A stretch of DNA of 64,000 nt from Acanthopleuribacter pedis (GCF_017377855.1 NZ_JAFREP010000019.1:1-64000); one strand, 5' to 3'; positions 50,183 through 59,328 are shown, counted from the first letter of the stretch. Numbers and translations are program-made. The notes: a model not told the origin generated them from the letters alone.

Positions 50183-50294
50183 TTGCGGCGGCCGGCGTAC
50201 CGACGCGGCGACCAATGACGCCAACGGCGACGGTCGGCTCGATGTTCTCGACATGCTTTACATCAACACCCGCGATACCCAGGCAACCTTGTAG
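50183..50294 (+). pseudogene. 3' remnant of a secreted-protein gene (dockerin-like tail)
   Basis: The plus-strand frame 50202-50294 encodes a calcium-loop tail, DANGDGRLDVLDML, ending at TAG 50292-50294. The pattern DxNxDGxxxxxD is that of dockerin or EF-hand-like C-terminal repeats. It resembles the tails of the genes at 51740 and 55777. No start codon or upstream coding sequence exists; the direct-repeat block ends right before it. I interpret it as the orphan end of a gene cut off by a repeat-mediated rearrangement. Confidence 0.6.
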
Positions 50295-50316
50295 CCTTTG
50301 GTATCGCAACATCAAA

Positions 50317-50364
50317 AACCCCCGGCTCCGGTCGAAATCGCCGTGTCCCGGGGGTTATAATTTT
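50317..50364. terminator. Bidirectional terminator hairpin
   Basis: The perfect 9-bp stem AACCCCCGG/CCGGGGGTT (50317-50325 and 50348-50356) is followed by ATAATTTTTT on the plus strand and TTTTTGATG on the minus strand. It lies between the remnant and the SnoaL-like gene, whose transcript it would end. Confidence 0.75.
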
Positions 50365-50378
50365 TTGCAGACGAAGGG

Positions 50379-50786
50379 TTAGGCTTTTTTCTGTTCCAAC
50401 ACTTCAAAGTGGTCAAAGGCCAATCGCCAGGCGCCTTGGTCATCTTTAATCCAGCGTTCTTTGTGGATTTCGCCGGCGGCCACGTTCATTGACCAAGTGG
50501 CTGCCAACAACACGCTGCCGTCGCTTTCTTCGCTCAGTTTCACCTGACTGTAAACCAATTCGCCCGCCCCTTGCGCCACAAAGGGACGCCAAAAGTCATC
50601 GATTTGTTGGTGGCCGATGTAGGTGCCCATCGGCGCGGCGACCATTTCGGCATTGGGCAAATAGGTGGCGACGCAGGTGTCCACGTCGCCGCGGTTAAAG
50701 GCGGCAATCCAATTGCGGGAGGCGGTGGCCACCTCGGCCAGAACCAGATGAGAAGCTTGGGTAGAGGTTGGAATGGTCGTAGTCAT
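50379..50786 (-). CDS. SnoaL-like / NTF2-fold protein
   Basis: This 135-residue protein has the NTF2-like fold pattern of SnoaL/DUF4440 proteins: a helix with WIAAFNRGDVDTCVATY, then PNAEMVAAPMG, the helix DDFWRPFV and a C-terminal sheet ending AWRLAFDHFEVLEQ. Family members include small cyclases and isomerases, and many have no known substrate; I cannot assign one here. The start is ATG at 50786 with AAGGAG 6 nt upstream. It is divergent from a LysR-type regulator gene, the classic arrangement of a LysR regulator and its target, with a palindrome between them. Confidence 0.8.
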   Translation of the reverse strand: MTTTIPTSTQASHLVLAEVATASRNWIAAFNRGDVDTCVATYLPNAEMVAAPMGTYIGHQQIDDFWRPFVAQGAGELVYSQVKLSEESDGSVLLAATWSMNVAAGEIHKERWIKDDQGAWRLAFDHFEVLEQKKA

Positions 50787-50816
50787 GGGGAACTCCTTGA
50801 GCAAGTTTTAGAAGCG

Positions 50817-50828
50817 GGGTGATCACCC
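50817..50828. promoter_or_regulatory. Palindrome between the SnoaL-like and LysR genes
   Basis: GGGTGATCACCC is a perfect 12-bp inverted repeat in the 118-bp divergent gap. It could be an operator for the LysR-type protein, though it does not show the usual T-N11-A form. Confidence 0.35.
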
Positions 50829-50904
50829 TCGCCGTCGATGTCCCCATTAAAACCCAATAAAAACACACAGAAAATAACCAAAAGTCGACATATTCTGTGC
50901 AAAA

Positions 50905-51789
50905 ATGAACAACATGAATTGGGAAGATGTTCGTTTCTTTTTGGCCACGGCCCAGCAGGGCTCTTACAGCGCCGCCGCTACCCTTTTAAAAGTCAGCCAT
51001 ACCACCGTGGCCCGTCGCGTCCAAGTATTGGAGCAACAGCTTCAGGTGAAGCTGGTCGAACGCTACGGCAACAAGGTGCGCATCACCGAGGCCGGCGAAC
51101 ACCTGCGTTTGCAAGCGGAACAGGCCCAACAACACCTCGTCGCGGTGGAACGCCAAATCGCGGGATTGGATACGGTCCCGGCCGGGAGCCTGCGCGTCAC
51201 CGCGCCTTATTTGCTTTGCCACACCCTCTTGCCCGAATGGATTGCCGCCTTTCAGCGCGATTATCCCGACATTGAGTTGGAGTTGGTGGCGGCGTTCAGC
51301 CGCTTCAACCTCCACAAACGCGAGGCTGATCTCGCGCTGCGCCTGACCAACCAACCACCGGAAACCTTGCACGGACGCAAGTTGGCGCAGATCACCTGGT
51401 CCCTTGCCATCCGCGCGGATGAGGCCGAATTCTGGAAGGCGGCGAATATCAAACCCATCCTTGGCGACGACGACGAACGCGTTCGCCCGACTTGGCTACC
51501 CGACACTGTCGGCAAGGTCAGGGTCAGCCAACGTTTCAACGATCCCTTCCTGCATCTGGGCGCGGTCTCACAAGGAACCGCGGCAGGTTTGGTCCCCGAT
51601 TTTTGGCGAAATACCCAAAGCAACCTGGTTCAGCTGTGCGCGGTACCCAAGGCAAGCTGCGACCTATGGATCCTGACCCACCAAGACCTTCGCCAAAACG
51701 CACGCATTCGGGCGTTTTTTGATCAGGTCGGGGCCCAAGCTACAGCGGTGTTTGGCAATTCAGCGAAGCGACCAGATCTAGTACGTTGA
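50905..51789 (+). CDS. LysR-family transcriptional regulator
   Basis: This 294-residue regulator has the LysR architecture. The N-terminal winged helix-turn-helix reads WEDVRFFLATAQQGSYSAAA followed by VSHTTVARRVQVLEQQL. A linker helix and an effector-binding domain follow from about residue 90, with LRVTAPYLLCHTLLPEWIAAF and DLALRLTN as in the CrgA-like subgroup. It probably controls the divergent SnoaL-like gene and itself; the inducer is unknown. Its 3' end overlaps the convergent BNR-protein gene by 50 bp, so the two transcripts would be antisense at their ends. Confidence 0.92.
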   Translation: MNNMNWEDVRFFLATAQQGSYSAAATLLKVSHTTVARRVQVLEQQLQVKLVERYGNKVRITEAGEHLRLQAEQAQQHLVAVERQIAGLDTVPAGSLRVTAPYLLCHTLLPEWIAAFQRDYPDIELELVAAFSRFNLHKREADLALRLTNQPPETLHGRKLAQITWSLAIRADEAEFWKAANIKPILGDDDERVRPTWLPDTVGKVRVSQRFNDPFLHLGAVSQGTAAGLVPDFWRNTQSNLVQLCAVPKASCDLWILTHQDLRQNARIRAFFDQVGAQATAVFGNSAKRPDLVR

Positions 51790-53794
51790 TCACACGGTTT
51801 TGGTCCAAATCATAGGTCTCATTGAATAATTCGGGCCGGCCCCAAATCGGCCGAATCGGACCCGGCCCTATGGAAACACTGAGGTTGTAAGTCAAGTCAC
51901 GGCTTTTGCCGGCACCGCGTCCCACCAAACGAAACGCATAATCGCCCGGCATGACAAAGGGATCCAAGCTCAGGGTTACCGCGGTCGATCCGTCGGGCTG
52001 GACGGGGTTCTCGCTAAAAACGGCCTCGAAGCCTTCGGGTAAAGGCGGGTCGAACGCGTAGGTGATCTCCTGGGAAAAACCACCGGTGATCTGGGAGGTC
52101 ACGGTCACGGACGGAGCCGTGCTGCCTGGACATTGCGGATCCTGCAACGGCGCGGTAAAGGCCGGGGTAAACTCGGGGACGATGCCGCCGGCAATTCGGC
52201 CGACCACGGTGTAACCACGCCCACCACTATTAAATCTGTTATCCGTCCAAACGGGACGAATTTCGTCGCCGACGATGGCCAAACCATTGTAGTCGCCCCA
52301 CTGGAATCCGTCGTCCATGCGTTGGGAACTGCTCTCGGTAAGCCGCGTTTCCGGCGCCCAGGTGGCCCCGCCGTCCCTGGAATAAGTGTGGTACATGTCG
52401 GTTCTCAAACGAGCCGGGTCGTTGCGCGTGTCGTAATAAACCACATGAACCCAGCCGTTGCGGTCAATCTCCATCCAAGGATTAAAGCGGTCGGTAGCGA
52501 AAGGATCTTTGTCGCGGTGGGGTTGGGTGATTTGCCAGCTCTGACCGCCGTCGTCACTATAGGCCACGCGCACCAAGCTGGTGCCGCCGACGTTACCAAC
52601 CACGGAATGGTCATTCCAGCACAGGTACATCCGGTTGTGATAGGCACCGCCGGAGAGATCCGTCGCCGCCGAGACATGGACAAAGGCGAGGCGCCGGTCA
52701 AACGAAGGAATGTTGTAGATAAAAGAAGCATTGGTTTCGGTTACGGTTTGCCGGGGGCCGAAATTGAGACCGCCGTCGGTGGATACGGCGAAGGTGAGCA
52801 GGCGGGCTTGGGTTTCCGGCCAAAAGTGGTAGACCACCCCGTTTTCATCGCTGGTGACATCGCTACCGATCCCGCTTTGGCTGTCTTGATGCACGAAGGT
52901 GGTAAAACTTGCGCCGTTGTCGTCGGAACGCGAGAGCCGCATGCTGTTGCCGACATGCCAGGTAACGTAAATATTTCCGCAATGGGGGTTTACACCGCAG
53001 TTGAACTTATCAACATGCATGTACTCTTTGTCTTCAAAGTTCCCCGAGGAAATAATCGCGGTACGGTTCCAGGAAGCACCTGCATCGTCACTGCGGTAAA
53101 ACCAAACCCCGCCGCCGCCGCTCAATTCAGCGAGCGCCGCCGCGTAAGCATATTGCCCGTCAGGCGACCAATCCATGGTGGGATCACAGCAGGAATTGGG
53201 AAGTGGCGCGGCACCGGCCGCCGGCTGCCAGGTCCGGCCCCCGTCGGTGGAGTAATAATGGCGCTGTCTGCTGGTCACGCCATTGGCATCGACCCCGTTG
53301 GTACCCACGATGACCAGGTCGGGATTGGTAGGGTGAACCGCGATCGCGGATTCGGCACCGTAGCGTTCGCCCGATACATTATTATTGGCCTCAAGTTCGA
53401 TAGCGGTATCACCTTTTTTGGCGGCGGGTTTCGTTTTGTCCCATGCACGCCGGAGTGCACCAAATTCAAGACGGAACTGCTCAGGTGCGGAGCGCGGGTA
53501 TTGGGCCCTTCCCGAACGCTGCAAATGGGGAAAGCGCTGTCGCAGGAGGACGCGGTAAAACACGGGTACCTGCTGAATATCCTCAAAATCCCGCTCAGGG
53601 AGCACCGCCAAATCCTCCTGACTAAGTCCCAGGTTGCGGTCGTCCCAAGGTATACCGAGCGCCTCGGTGCGTTGAAAAAGATCGTTGTAATCCACAAGCG
53701 GATCCGTGCCGAGCGGGTTCAAGTCGGGTGGCTCCTGGGCCATCCCCGCCATACACAAAACCACCATACCAACCATTGCCGTCATTCGTTTCAA
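51740..53794 (-). CDS. Secreted BNR/Asp-box (sialidase-like) protein with dockerin-like tail
   Basis: This 684-residue exported protein has a signal peptide, TAMVGMVVLCMAGMAQ. Its core is a beta-propeller with six Asp boxes (SxDxGxxW type): STDGGRTW, SDDAGASW, SDDNGASF, STDGGLNF, SDDGGQSW, SRDGGATW. Such propellers occur in sialidases and other glycosidases and in non-enzymatic binding proteins. I do not see the sialidase Arg triad clearly, so the activity is open. A beta-sandwich-like region follows. The C-terminus YDLDQNRVINVLDLV is a calcium-loop tail of dockerin type. The TTG start at 53794 has GAGGAG 6 nt upstream and places the signal peptide at the N-terminus; the frame is open to 53887. 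Confidence 0.85.
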   Translation of the reverse strand: MKRMTAMVGMVVLCMAGMAQEPPDLNPLGTDPLVDYNDLFQRTEALGIPWDDRNLGLSQEDLAVLPERDFEDIQQVPVFYRVLLRQRFPHLQRSGRAQYPRSAPEQFRLEFGALRRAWDKTKPAAKKGDTAIELEANNNVSGERYGAESAIAVHPTNPDLVIVGTNGVDANGVTSRQRHYYSTDGGRTWQPAAGAAPLPNSCCDPTMDWSPDGQYAYAAALAELSGGGGVWFYRSDDAGASWNRTAIISSGNFEDKEYMHVDKFNCGVNPHCGNIYVTWHVGNSMRLSRSDDNGASFTTFVHQDSQSGIGSDVTSDENGVVYHFWPETQARLLTFAVSTDGGLNFGPRQTVTETNASFIYNIPSFDRRLAFVHVSAATDLSGGAYHNRMYLCWNDHSVVGNVGGTSLVRVAYSDDGGQSWQITQPHRDKDPFATDRFNPWMEIDRNGWVHVVYYDTRNDPARLRTDMYHTYSRDGGATWAPETRLTESSSQRMDDGFQWGDYNGLAIVGDEIRPVWTDNRFNSGGRGYTVVGRIAGGIVPEFTPAFTAPLQDPQCPGSTAPSVTVTSQITGGFSQEITYAFDPPLPEGFEAVFSENPVQPDGSTAVTLSLDPFVMPGDYAFRLVGRGAGKSRDLTYNLSVSIGPGPIRPIWGRPELFNETYDLDQNRVINVLDLVASLNCQTPL

Positions 53795-54169
53795 ACCGCG
53801 CTCCTCCGGTGGGTTACCGATAAAGACCCAAACCCCGGGCAACCGAAACGGCTTCAAACGGGGCGCATTGCTGCAGGGGATGTTCACTTCGTGTGGGTAT
53901 TCTATCGATAAGAGAACGACGGGGTTAAGGGATATTTCGCCAAAGCGGGCCCTGTCTTGGATGACGGCGATTTAGGACACGACCAAGACTAACCATAAGA
54001 TATTTAAATCTAGACATATAAAACAACACGCAAGCGTTCGGCGTCCATTCCTTCAGACCATTGTCGCCGGGAGAGGCTTGGGCTATGATGGGCCTACTCG
54101 ATGAAGATCCAAAATAAATCGCCGCGGGCGTTCTCCAACCCGGCGTTTTGATAAATCTAAGGAGCTGCA
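53795..54169. other. Divergent intergenic region before pepA
   Basis: No gene is supported here. The ribosome-binding site AAGGAG of pepA lies at its right end. No clear promoter pair was found. Confidence 0.45.
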
Positions 54170-55618
54170 ATGAAAGTTGATGTAGTACAAGGTGATCTAG
54201 CCGCCGTAGAAGGACGTTGCTTACTGGTGCTTGCCACCAACGACGGCACCCTGTTAAACGGCCCGGCCCCATTGGCCGAATTCCTGGCCCCGCTGGTCGA
54301 AACGGAAGAATTTGGCAAAAGTCTCGGTGGGCATTATTACCATATCAATCCGGCCGGTTTCGCCGTACAACGCGTGTTGTTTTTCAACGTGGGCGAAAAA
54401 GTAGAAAAAGACCAGCTCTTGCGCCGTGCGGGTGCCTCGGCTTGGAAGCTCCTGCGCGGTAAAGGCTTGGAAGAAGTCGTTGTCAGCCTGGACGGTCTCG
54501 ATCAGGGTGCAGCCAAAGCCGTATTGGACGGTCTGTTCCTGGGCAGCTACCAGTATACCGAGTTAAAATCGGACAAGGATAAATTGCCCAAATCGCTGAA
54601 CCACGTCAAAGTTCACGCGGCCGAGAATCTGACGGAATTGGTGAGACAAACCAAAGCATTGTGCGACGGCACCAACCGCGCCCGCGACCTGTACCAAATG
54701 CCCGCCAACCTGCTCAACCCCACCAAGCTGGCGGACACCGCCAAAGCCTGGGCCGAGGATCGTGGTTTCACCCTGAGCATTTTAGAAGAAGACGAAATGC
54801 GCGAAATGGGCATGGGCAGCTTGTTATCCGTTTCCCAGGGCAGCGACGAGCCGGGCAAGCTGATCATCATGGAATACAATCCCGCGGGCGAATCTGAGAA
54901 AACATTCGCGCTGGTAGGCAAAGCGGTTACCTTCGACAGCGGCGGTCTCTCGCTGAAACCCAGCAATGCCATGGCCGAAATGAAAGGCGACATGGGCGGC
55001 GGCGCCACCGTCTTCGGCATTATGTCCGTTTTGCGCGACCTCAATTTCCCCCACCGCGTCGTCGGTCTGGTGCCCTCGGTCGAGAACATGCCGAGCGGCA
55101 AAGCCACCCGTCCCAGCGACGTGGTCACCTCGCTTTCCGGGGTCACCATAGAAATTAACAACACCGACGCCGAGGGTCGTTTGATCATGGCCGACACCCT
55201 CACTTACGCCAAAAAGTTCAACCCCGACTACGTGATTGACTTTGCAACTCTGACAGGCGCCTGCTTGGTGGCCCTCGGCCCCAAGGTTTGCGCGGTCATG
55301 GGCAACCACGAACCTTTGGTAGAAGCCATTCTGGAAGGCGGCAAAGCGTACGGCGAGCCCTTCTGGGAACTGCCCCTCGTGGAAGAGTACAAAGAATTGC
55401 TAAAAAGCAAAGTTGCCGATATTTCAAACATCAGCAGCGTTCGCTGGGGCGGCACCATCACCGCGGGTTTGTTCTTGGAACGTTTCGCGGGTGATTTCCA
55501 ATGGGCCCACTGCGACATCGCCTCCGCCATTTTTGAGAAAGGCGATGAGATCAATCCCGCGGGTGGCACCGGCATCGGCGTTCGCGCCGGCTACGGCGCT
55601 TTGGTAAGAATGTCGTAA
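54170..55618 (+). CDS. pepA: Leucyl aminopeptidase (peptidase family M17)
   Basis: This 482-residue cytoplasmic metallo-aminopeptidase removes N-terminal residues from peptides with two metal ions, normally as a hexamer. The signature NTDAEGRL is exact. The metal-binding blocks GKAVTFDSGGLSLKP and MKGDMGGGA are intact, as is the C-terminal WGGTITAGLFLERF. The N-terminal domain is the variable macro-like domain of the family. The ATG start has AAGGAG upstream. It is a single-gene unit with a strong terminator 35 bp after the stop. Confidence 0.95.
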   Translation: MKVDVVQGDLAAVEGRCLLVLATNDGTLLNGPAPLAEFLAPLVETEEFGKSLGGHYYHINPAGFAVQRVLFFNVGEKVEKDQLLRRAGASAWKLLRGKGLEEVVVSLDGLDQGAAKAVLDGLFLGSYQYTELKSDKDKLPKSLNHVKVHAAENLTELVRQTKALCDGTNRARDLYQMPANLLNPTKLADTAKAWAEDRGFTLSILEEDEMREMGMGSLLSVSQGSDEPGKLIIMEYNPAGESEKTFALVGKAVTFDSGGLSLKPSNAMAEMKGDMGGGATVFGIMSVLRDLNFPHRVVGLVPSVENMPSGKATRPSDVVTSLSGVTIEINNTDAEGRLIMADTLTYAKKFNPDYVIDFATLTGACLVALGPKVCAVMGNHEPLVEAILEGGKAYGEPFWELPLVEEYKELLKSKVADISNISSVRWGGTITAGLFLERFAGDFQWAHCDIASAIFEKGDEINPAGGTGIGVRAGYGALVRMS

Positions 55619-55652
55619 CTTTTTCACAAACAACACGTAAGACCAAACAGGA

Positions 55653-55678
55653 AGCGGGGTGTCCCCCCGCTTTTTTTG
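55653..55678 (+). terminator. Rho-independent terminator of pepA
   Basis: The stem AGCGGGG/CCCCGCT (55653-55659 and 55665-55671) is followed by seven T. Confidence 0.9.
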
Positions 55679-55776
55679 CATCCAATTCTTGCACTTTTCA
55701 TCACAAACCCCTAATAATGGGATACTTTTCAATACATGCATGAATCGATGAGGCCCTTTTTGCTCAGGAGAAGACC

Positions 55777-57246
55777 TTGACCTCGCTGCCTGCTTTTCGT
55801 GCCGACCTGTCGTCTCGCTTGCTTTCACGGCGCGCTTTAACCCGTTTTGGGTTAATGGTGTCGGCCGCCTGTCTATGGGCTTTCTCCGCCGCGGCCCAAA
55901 CCATCCCCCACCCGATTGAGGTGCCTTTGCCCGACGGCCTTAAAATGATCGGCGGTGGCGATACGGTGGTTCATTCGATCGCATCAAACACGTTGATTCT
56001 GGAGAATCGCGGGCTTACCATTCGCGGCGATGCACAGCTTGAATATGTGTCACTCAACAACGCGCGTTTAAAAGTGTTGGGTCAAGGTTCGGTCGAACCC
56101 ATGCGACCGGCCGCGCTCCCCGACCATCCCGTCCTCCAATGCGGCACCATTGAATTAAATGGAGAAAGCATCCTCTCCGCGGATTACATTCGAGCGGATC
56201 GACTCATCATCGGCGAAAACGCGGTGGTGGAAGGTGGCCGCCAACAGCTCCCCCTGATGTGGGGCGATTTACTTTACGAGGATCCTTCGATTCCGGGAAG
56301 TTACGGTGGTCAGGGCGCCCTGGTTGACCGCGACCAAATTGTTTTTGCCAACCCCACCCACGGCAGCTTCGCCGAACCCTTCGCCGCCGGCGGCGAACGA
56401 AAATCAGTCCGCATTGATTGCCGCGAGCTGGTGGTCAACGGCAAAATCCTCTCGGCGATTAACGCGGATCAGGTCCCAAGCAACGGCGCCGTCTGGATCA
56501 CCACCGAAATTTTGGCCGGCAACGGGCGCATTGACGCCTCGGCGCGTGGCATTGCCGCGGAACAAGGCCAAGGTGGCGGACGCATTGCCGTCTATTTCCA
56601 TTCCGCCGACAACTGGTCCGGTACCATGCACGCAAAGGGCGCCGGCATGAACGATGTCCTAGGTGTGACCGAGGATGCCGAGGATAACGACAAAAATGTC
56701 ATCGAACGGTTTTCCAGCGGCGGCACGATCTACACCAAAAGCGCGAGTCAACGTTTCGGGGATTTGACCATCGGCGAAAGTGAAACCCTGGAACAAAACG
56801 CGGTCACGCCGCTTGTTTCACTCGGTCAGCTTCGGTTAATTACGGCCGATACCAATGAGGACAACACACTCACCGTCGGTCACGCCTTACCCCCCGGCTT
56901 AGCAGGTCTTTATCTGCTAATCGAAACACCGTCGCGCACCCTGGAATACCCTATTGTCGACAGCCAATACAACCAAATCCAAGTCGACGGCAATTTACCA
57001 GTGATTCCGGTCGGCACCGTGATCAGCGCACGGGTGCGTGTGAATAATCTGCGCATCGAGCAGGGCTCAGTGATGGTCAGTCGCGATCCCTTATTTGTAC
57101 ACGGCTCCGTTGTGGTCGACGGCAACAGCGTCACCCGCCGTGTTTTGCAGGTTCCGGTCATTACCATGCCGGAACGCCCCACCCGCCACGACCGCGACAG
57201 CGACGGGGATGTGGACATCGTCATCGACATCCATCGGGGCAACTAA
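55777..57246 (+). CDS. Secreted protein of unknown function with calcium-loop C-terminus
   Basis: This 489-residue exported protein has a long signal peptide with a basic start and a hydrophobic core (FGLMVSAACLWAFSAAAQ). The body is rich in beta-strand patterns with short hydrophobic repeats (LILENRGLTIRGDAQLEYVSL, IELNGESILSADYIRADRLIIGENAVVEG), suggesting a right-handed beta-helix. The motif EQGQGGGRIAVYF is common in bacterial surface proteins of that type. The C-terminus reads RDSDGDVDIVIDIHRGN, a calcium-loop tail like those of the 51740 gene and the remnant at 50202. The TTG start at 55777 has AGGAG upstream. Its function is unknown; attachment to a surface or polysaccharide is a guess. 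Confidence 0.75.
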   Translation: MTSLPAFRADLSSRLLSRRALTRFGLMVSAACLWAFSAAAQTIPHPIEVPLPDGLKMIGGGDTVVHSIASNTLILENRGLTIRGDAQLEYVSLNNARLKVLGQGSVEPMRPAALPDHPVLQCGTIELNGESILSADYIRADRLIIGENAVVEGGRQQLPLMWGDLLYEDPSIPGSYGGQGALVDRDQIVFANPTHGSFAEPFAAGGERKSVRIDCRELVVNGKILSAINADQVPSNGAVWITTEILAGNGRIDASARGIAAEQGQGGGRIAVYFHSADNWSGTMHAKGAGMNDVLGVTEDAEDNDKNVIERFSSGGTIYTKSASQRFGDLTIGESETLEQNAVTPLVSLGQLRLITADTNEDNTLTVGHALPPGLAGLYLLIETPSRTLEYPIVDSQYNQIQVDGNLPVIPVGTVISARVRVNNLRIEQGSVMVSRDPLFVHGSVVVDGNSVTRRVLQVPVITMPERPTRHDRDSDGDVDIVIDIHRGN

Positions 57247-57541
57247 AACGCCCCATCGCCGCGGCCCCACGGGTCCCTCCCAAGCGAACGCTCATACCTT
57301 ACCAAGCGCACCTCTCGCCGGTGTTTGGCCTTCCTTTTTGAAAAGGTCGGCCGTGAAAGCGAGGGTGCAGCCAAGAACGTGCACGACCGGGCCAATCATC
57401 GAAGCTACTACCACGGGAGGCTCATCCGTGTGCGGCGATCATGGTTCATATAGAAAAAAGCGTCCCCTCCCAATCATGGAGACGCTTTTGTTTTTCACCG
57501 CATTGTCCTGAGGAGCCCGGCCAGTCACCGGGTTCTGGTCG
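57247..57541. other. Convergent intergenic region
   Basis: The region contains no gene. Its main feature is the hairpin at 57454-57495, which would end both converging transcripts. Confidence 0.5.
57454..57495. terminator. Bidirectional terminator
   Basis: AAAAGCGTC (57456-57464) pairs with GACGCTTTT (57481-57489), followed by GTTTTTC on the plus strand and preceded by an A-run that serves the minus strand. Confidence 0.7.
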
Positions 57542-58294
57542 TTAACACGAATGCCGTTCCGGGAAACGACGCATCGCCCGAAACGAAGGTACTTCCCAAG
57601 GGCGAATGGCAAACACCGCCGCAACACCGAGCTTTTCTTCCAGGGGCAGGCTGGTGTCGGCCTGAATCAATTCGTCCAGTTTCACCGCGAGTTGGTCGAT
57701 GGCGCGATGCATTAACGCCATGCTTTGCGGCGAGATGAGGGCGCCGAGGAACCGTTTGTGACAATGAGCCTCACTGAAATCACTACGCATAAAGTCATCA
57801 CGCATGAATTGCGCGTAGTAAGCCTGAACCGGCCCGTCCGGTCGCCAGGCGAAGTGACGGGATACCTTGGGCCGAATCCGGTCGCCGGGAAGAAGTTCGA
57901 TCATCTTGAGCTGGTCCAACTTCAGCAGTCGCCGCAACAGTTCCTGCTCGGTAACCGCGTAGTACTCCATGATTTCGGCGCTGCTCCAATGGTTGAGCAC
58001 AAGCATGGTCACCAATAACAACTTTTCATCGCGAACCAATTCTTCTTCCTGCTCCTCGGTAAGCTGGGTAACCGCATCGCGATGCCCCGCGGCCAGCGCG
58101 GCCAATTCGGCCATTTGCACCCCGGCGATTTGGCAAATCTGTTCAAAACGATCCAAGGTGAATTGGTGCTGGGCAAAGCAGCGTTTCATACTGGACTCAC
58201 TTAAATCCAACTGACGCGCCAAATCGGCGTAGGTAATTTTTTGGGAACGCAAGACCCGTTTCAAAGCATCAACCAAAGCGGCGGTTTCAGACAT
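57542..58294 (-). CDS. XRE-type helix-turn-helix regulator
   Basis: This 250-residue protein has an N-terminal Cro/C1-type helix-turn-helix: ITYADLARQLDLSESSMKRCFAQ (about residues 20-42). The rest is helical, with a Glu-rich linker and a likely effector or oligomerisation domain that includes LLRRLLKLDQLKMIELLPGDR. The start is ATG at 58294, chosen because AAGGAG lies just upstream; the open frame extends further to 58492 but would add an unlikely N-terminus. It is divergent from pspA and the two YiaA-like genes and is the obvious candidate for their regulator. It is not related to PspF, the sigma-54 activator of enterobacterial psp. Confidence 0.85.
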   Translation of the reverse strand: MSETAALVDALKRVLRSQKITYADLARQLDLSESSMKRCFAQHQFTLDRFEQICQIAGVQMAELAALAAGHRDAVTQLTEEQEEELVRDEKLLLVTMLVLNHWSSAEIMEYYAVTEQELLRRLLKLDQLKMIELLPGDRIRPKVSRHFAWRPDGPVQAYYAQFMRDDFMRSDFSEAHCHKRFLGALISPQSMALMHRAIDQLAVKLDELIQADTSLPLEEKLGVAAVFAIRPWEVPSFRAMRRFPERHSC

Positions 58295-58510
58295 CTCCCC
58301 TCTCCTTATATAAATGGGCCGGTTTTCACGATTTTTGACTGGGTCATGAAAGCTTTCCACGGCTGGAACAGTGTTGTCCTCCCACGTGGACGGCGGTTTG
58401 TGTATCGAGACAAGGCCAATGGTACAACATTTTGATACTTTGACCCATTCAAATGACAGTAGGGCAGCACGGGCGTATCTTGCAGACATCAAGCGAACGG
58501 GAGGTACACC

Positions 58511-59173
58511 TTGAAACTTTTATGGCAACGGATGCAACGCGCAACGACAGCAAAAGCCCACGCGGCGGTAGACCGCATGGAAGACCCCATTCACATGTTG
58601 GATCAAGTGGTTCGAGAAAAAGGCCAAGCATTGAACCAAGCACGGGTTGGGCTAAAGCAAGCGAGTTTCTGGGTAAGACGGATTAACGAACAAGTGGACA
58701 AGGAACAAAAAACCATCGCCGACATGGAACAGGTGGCGGTCGCGGCGCTCAAGCAAAATCAAAAAGACGCCGCCCGTCAGGCGGTGATCCGCAAACAAGA
58801 AGCCGAACAACGCCTGAGCGATCTGAACGGTCAACAGGAGCGCGCCCAAAAAACGCTGGAGCGCCAACAACAACAATGCAACCAAATGGAACAACACCTG
58901 GTGCAACTGCGGGAACGCCGCATGTTGCTGCGCCAACGGGCGATGTTCGTTCAAAGTGCCCGAGCCTGCAACAGCAGCGAATGGACCGTCGATGAATCGG
59001 CCGAGGCAATATTCGAACGCATGGAAGAACGCATCGGCATGGCCGAGGCCATGGTCGGCGATGAACCCTGCGACATGGGCGGCGACGACACACGGATGCT
59101 CGACAATTTCGTCAAAGACCAAAAGGTTGAAGCGGAACTGTTGCGCTTAGAAAGCATCCAAATCGAACACTAA
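58511..59173 (+). CDS. pspA: PspA/IM30-family membrane-stress protein
   Basis: This 220-residue protein is predicted to be almost wholly alpha-helical coiled coil, as in PspA/Vipp1/IM30, which form ESCRT-III-like polymers on the inner membrane and protect its integrity under stress. The family's start pattern is visible: MKLLWQRMQRATTAKAH, then EDPIHMLDQVVREK near residue 25. Long Gln/Glu/Arg-rich helices follow, including RQAVIRKQEAEQRL. The TTG start at 58511 has GGGAGG 7 nt upstream. It leads an operon with two YiaA-like genes and is divergent from an XRE regulator gene. No pspB, pspC or pspF homologue is present. Confidence 0.88.
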   Translation: MKLLWQRMQRATTAKAHAAVDRMEDPIHMLDQVVREKGQALNQARVGLKQASFWVRRINEQVDKEQKTIADMEQVAVAALKQNQKDAARQAVIRKQEAEQRLSDLNGQQERAQKTLERQQQQCNQMEQHLVQLRERRMLLRQRAMFVQSARACNSSEWTVDESAEAIFERMEERIGMAEAMVGDEPCDMGGDDTRMLDNFVKDQKVEAELLRLESIQIEH

Positions 59174-59328
59174 GCAGAACGAACCCAAACCACACGGACG
59201 GCGATTTGCGGCGCCGTCCCAACGATAACCCAATAAAACCGCCCCCAACCAAGGTATTTACATCGCCCACATGAGGCGCCGACTTGGTAAAGAAACAGGG
59301 CGCGTACGATTTTTTTAGGAGCGAAGAC

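Noticed and set aside
50069..50254. Minus-strand frame over the repeats encoding repeated EGDRQVKE
   Set aside because: The repetition simply reflects the DNA repeats; there is no start signal or support for translation.
52133..53911. 592-codon plus-strand open frame
   Set aside because: Antisense to the BNR protein, whose Asp boxes, signal peptide and ribosome-binding site are clear.
58440..58510. Sigma-54 promoter before pspA, as in enterobacteria
   Set aside because: A GGGCGTATCTTGCA stretch looked similar, but the GG-to-GC spacing is one base short of the required 10 and the -24 box is poor.
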